A stretch of 64,000 nucleotides of DNA from JBFIHF01 sp964411125. GTDB taxonomy: Bacteria > Myxococcota_A > Bradymonadia > Bradymonadales > Bradymonadaceae. Positions 62,501 to 64,000 of the stretch are shown one piece after another. Within the stretch, counting starts at the first letter, position 1. Every line of letters starts with the position of its first letter. The notes beneath the pieces are model-generated. The model did not search any database and was not told where the DNA came from. It was given only the letters and a program-made list of their open reading frames with translations. Position numbers and translations under genes: made by a program. The stretch spans positions 29,035 through 93,034 of the forward strand of contig CAYPJU010000016.1 in the NCBI GenBank assembly GCA_964411125.1. The letters are read 5' to 3'.

Positions 62501-63031
62501 GTCTTCCTCCTCCTCTACCTGCAGTTTCGCACCGGCGTCCTCGCCGCGATGATCTACACGAGCGTGGCCGTTGCCGTGTCCGGCGGCTTTCTCCTCGTCT
62601 GGCTCTACGGCCAGCCATGGTTCCTCGACGTCGGGCTCGCCGGGACGACCCTTCGCGACCTCTTCCAGATCGCCCCCACGAACATGTCGGTGGCAGTCTG
62701 GGTGGGGTTCATCGCGTTGGTCGGTATCGCGACCGACGACAGCGTCGTGATGTCGACCTACCTCCAGCAGGTGTTCGCCGGTTCGGAGCCAACCACGGTG
62801 GCCGAAGTCCGCGAGCGCGTCGTCTCCGCCGGCCTCCGCCGAATCCGCCCCTGCCTCATGACGACCGCTACCACGATCCTCGCCCTGCTGCCGATCCTCA
62901 CCTCGACCGACCGAGGCTCCGACGTCATGATCCCGATGGCGATCCCCGCCGTCGGCGGCATGTCCATCGCACTCATCACCCTCTTCGTCCTCCCCGTGCT
63001 CTATTCCGCCTGGAAGGAGCGCTCGGTCTGA
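59513..63031 (+). CDS. heavy-metal RND efflux pump, CusA/CzcA family
   Basis: 1172 residues, above the usual 1040-1060, with 12 membrane helices in two halves. Family landmarks: ExxIxYPLTTALMGIPGVKSVRS-type porter segment (TYPLTTALMGIPGVK), the TM4 motif AIAIGTIVDVGIVLTENVVE with proton-relay D432, MPPFDEGSFLVMPSTMP, RLVMLQTGMRAPMGLKVYGPDL, and ISGATDD-like GIATDDSVV in TM10. Met-rich stretches favour monovalent copper or silver. It uses proton influx to export metal through the adaptor and channel encoded upstream. Overlaps the adaptor gene by four bases, completing the Cus-type order C-B-A. Confidence 0.95.
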   Translation: MSFWSRLVAFVIDLRVVVLLLALLVALAGLSVMPFSWAPEALPRDPVPVDAIPDIGENQQIVFTKWMGRSPADIEAQVTYPLTTALMGIPGVKSVRSFSMFGFSSIYVIFEEGIEFYWSRSRILEKLNALPANLLPDGVSPTLGPDATGLGQVFWYTLEGRDPDGNVVGGWDLHELRTLQDWSVRYALQSAPGVSEVSSIGGHVKEYQIDLDPEAMRGNDVTLAQVVRAVRESNLDVGARTMEINAVEYVVRGVGFLRNIEDLEESVVVARENTPIRLRDVARVSLGPTNRRGALDMAGAEAVGGIVVARYGANPREVIDEVKEKIAEIETTLPSKRLEDGTISKVTIVPFYDRSQLIDETLSTLSAALIQQILITIIVVLLLLRNLRSSLLVSLMLPLSVLGTFVAMRYTGVDANIMSLAGIAIAIGTIVDVGIVLTENVVESIDRAPPDAPRTPIIVEAAGEVAPAILTSVATTVVSFLPVFALTASEGKLFRPLAFTKTYALIAAVVLSLAVLPPLAALVFRRFRRSTPEFPSWATAGVNYVLAAILVVVLALYWMPLGPGAGGLWNIVFVATTVALVVGSFALFQRAYEPLLRAFLANKLTFLVLPLALVVVGFTAWRGFDRTFGWLPEPVRLSAPVVKMAHAFPGFGREFMPPFDEGSFLVMPSTMPHASFGQSLQMLQDMDARIQAIPEVELAVGKLGRAESALDPAPVSMFETIVTYKPEWRIDENGERVRQWRDHIESPADIWEEIVAASEMTGLTSAPKLMPIQTRLVMLQTGMRAPMGLKVYGPDLESIETAALTLEDALKQVPSIRPPTVFAERIVGKPYLEIHVDREAAGRHGLTVRDVQNVIQFAIGGDELTRTVEGRERYPVRVRYSREERDSLDALHRVLVPTPAGAQIPLEQVAQIRYVRGPQVIKSEDTFTTGYVTFDRVGTMSEVEVVEMAQEYLRHRLASGELRLPEGVSYEFTGSYENQVRSEKRLAVLIPIALVLVFLLLYLQFRTGVLAAMIYTSVAVAVSGGFLLVWLYGQPWFLDVGLAGTTLRDLFQIAPTNMSVAVWVGFIALVGIATDDSVVMSTYLQQVFAGSEPTTVAEVRERVVSAGLRRIRPCLMTTATTILALLPILTSTDRGSDVMIPMAIPAVGGMSIALITLFVLPVLYSAWKERSV

Positions 63032-63260
63032 TTCGGGCGGGTGCTCGCCTTCCCCCCTTCCAATTTCATTTCCCGCCTCCCGATTCCCGCTTTCCTTTCC
63101 CTTTCCTCCAGCAGCGCTCGCGCCGTCACCGTCGTGGCGTCGTTCGGACCCAGGCGGGAAGCGGCAAGCGGCAGCCGGAATAGTTGCGAAGCACCCCGAC
63201 CAGTGAATAAATGGCGACGTTCCTCGCTCTCAGGGGGTACCCCCCAACTATGGAGAATCG

Positions 63261-63920
63261 ATGTCTCGCACGCCCATCTCGCTGCTCGTCGTAGCCCTCT
63301 TCCTCACTGCCTCCTCGTGCCACGCGAAGTTCAAGAAATTCGCGCGCACCGCGGACGTCGTCGAGATGAAGGCGGTCGTCTCGGCCTCCCCCACCGTCGA
63401 CCTTTACGAGTCCGGCGGGAACCGCACGGGGACCGTGGGCGAGGCGATCTTCGACCAGGCCGTCGGGACCGCGGCGCAGATGGAGGGCTCGAAGGTCGCA
63501 GCGCGACTCCGCAACGTCATGAGCGCAGACGAAGTGCGGGAGATGGTGCAGACGGAGGCCGTGACGTTGCTCGGCGACGGGCCGCCGTTCGGGACCCAGG
63601 GCACTCCGATTGACGGGACGATCCAGATCGAGCTCACCAGCTACGGGATCCAGCAGCAGGGAGGCGGCCCCAACTTCTTCGCGAACTACCTGATCCGCGG
63701 GTACCGGGCGAGCGACTCGAAGCGAATCTACAAGACGTCGGCGTCGTGTTCGGACCAGGCGTTCACCGTGCCCAATACGCCTGGGAACCTGCTCGGCTCG
63801 GCCCTCACGGTGAAGCGCCTCGAGGAGATGTCCGACGACGAGCTTCGCGCCGCCGTCGAGCAGGTCGTCCGACGCTGCACCGGCCACATCATAGCCCGCA
63901 TGCGCGACCACGCCGGCTGA
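63261..63920 (+). CDS. lipoprotein of unknown function
   Basis: 219 residues from ATG 63261 (GGAGA upstream). Signal ends LTASSC. The mature part has a beta strand-rich middle (GTIQIELTSYGIQQQGGGPNFFANYLIRGY) and a Cys pair (ASCSD, RRCTG) likely disulfide-bonded. The middle segment resembles small outer-membrane or periplasmic lipoproteins that bind peptidoglycan or polymers, but no family is recognised. It is separated from the efflux operon by 229 nt containing a pyrimidine-rich tract (63050-63115) and no clear promoter. Confidence 0.7.
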   Translation: MSRTPISLLVVALFLTASSCHAKFKKFARTADVVEMKAVVSASPTVDLYESGGNRTGTVGEAIFDQAVGTAAQMEGSKVAARLRNVMSADEVREMVQTEAVTLLGDGPPFGTQGTPIDGTIQIELTSYGIQQQGGGPNFFANYLIRGYRASDSKRIYKTSASCSDQAFTVPNTPGNLLGSALTVKRLEEMSDDELRAAVEQVVRRCTGHIIARMRDHAG

Positions 63921-63959
63921 TCGGCCGGCTGTCGTTCTTCGAGGGAAAACTTCGGGGTC

Positions 63960-63998
63960 CAGGGGAGAATCCCCTGGTGGGTTTGGGCGAAGCCCAAC
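63960..63998. terminator. two adjacent GAA-loop hairpins at the window end
   Basis: CCAGGGGA-GAA-TCCCCTGG (63960-63978) and TTGGGC-GAA-GCCCAA (63984-63998) are perfect stems of eight and six bp with the same GAA loop. They follow the lipoprotein stop by 40 nt. No T run is visible before the edge. Either a termination region or a dispersed repeat. Confidence 0.5.
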
Positions 63999-64000
63999 GG

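Noticed and set aside
63050..63115. Pyrimidine-rich tract between efflux operon and lipoprotein gene as a regulatory element
   Set aside because: Only a compositional run; no palindrome, promoter or conserved motif could be supported.

Overview
The window is high-GC bacterial chromosome with about 45 genes on both strands. It most resembles Myxococcota (the old delta-proteobacteria). The evidence is many lipoproteins with Asp/Gly/Asn-rich linkers, Cys-rich tandem-repeat surface proteins, two proteins ending in a Gly-Cys / membrane helix / Arg-cluster tail of the GC_trans_RRR (MYXO-CTERM-like) kind next to MopE-like Cys motifs, a giant CheB-CheR-PAS-kinase-receiver hybrid, and sigma-54 signalling. 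The lineage inside the phylum cannot be fixed by eye. No rRNA, tRNA, IS element, prophage or CRISPR array was recognised.

Layout. 1-5.4 kb: a PHP-fold (CehA/McbA-like) protein cut by the window edge, an HExxH lipoprotein, yaaA and an outer-membrane protein. 5.4-5.6 kb: small repeats. 5.6-12.3 kb: a dienoyl-CoA-reductase-like SDR abutting pckA, a YihY/BrkB protein, a class V aminotransferase and an SGNH-type lipoprotein. 12.4-14.2 kb (minus): a Roadblock protein and a second YihY/BrkB paralogue. 14.7-19.1 kb: the CheB/CheR hybrid kinase. 19.2-25.3 kb: a sigma-54-type promoter followed by three uncharacterised membrane proteins, a multi-pass histidine kinase and an NtrC-family activator, then a second sigma-54-type promoter with an upstream inverted repeat in front of an unknown 299-aa gene. 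25.3-28.1 kb (minus): a c-type cytochrome lipoprotein, a thioredoxin-like lipoprotein and a 1-Cys peroxiredoxin behind a perfect 11-bp inverted repeat, and a Cys-rich lipoprotein. 28.2-31.9 kb: a 1230-aa zinc metalloprotease lipoprotein. 32-39.3 kb: a small acidic protein, a membrane protein with a spermidine-synthase-like domain, a TerB-like protein, menB, a Cys-rich repeat lipoprotein and a small lipoprotein. 39.3-44.5 kb: acyl-CoA dehydrogenase, TetR regulator, divergent Nramp-like transporter, FIST protein. 44.6-50.3 kb: two CAP-domain surface proteins, an M20 peptidase, a dihaem cytochrome. 50.3-55.7 kb: a PEP-utilising phosphotransferase coupled to a TetR regulator with a double operator, a secreted protein with five exact 31-residue repeats, LysR, acylphosphatase. 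55.8-63.0 kb: a Cus/Czc-type heavy-metal efflux operon. 63.3-63.9 kb: a lipoprotein, then two hairpins at the window end.

The strongest candidate for an undescribed system is 19210-25342. Two sites fit the -24/-12 sigma-54 consensus with exact 12-nt GG-to-GC spacing. One lies just before a five-gene operon that encodes its own NtrC-type activator and kinase. The other lies just before a separate gene that is also of unknown function. This looks like a self-contained, autoregulated envelope-signalling module whose effectors have no recognisable function.
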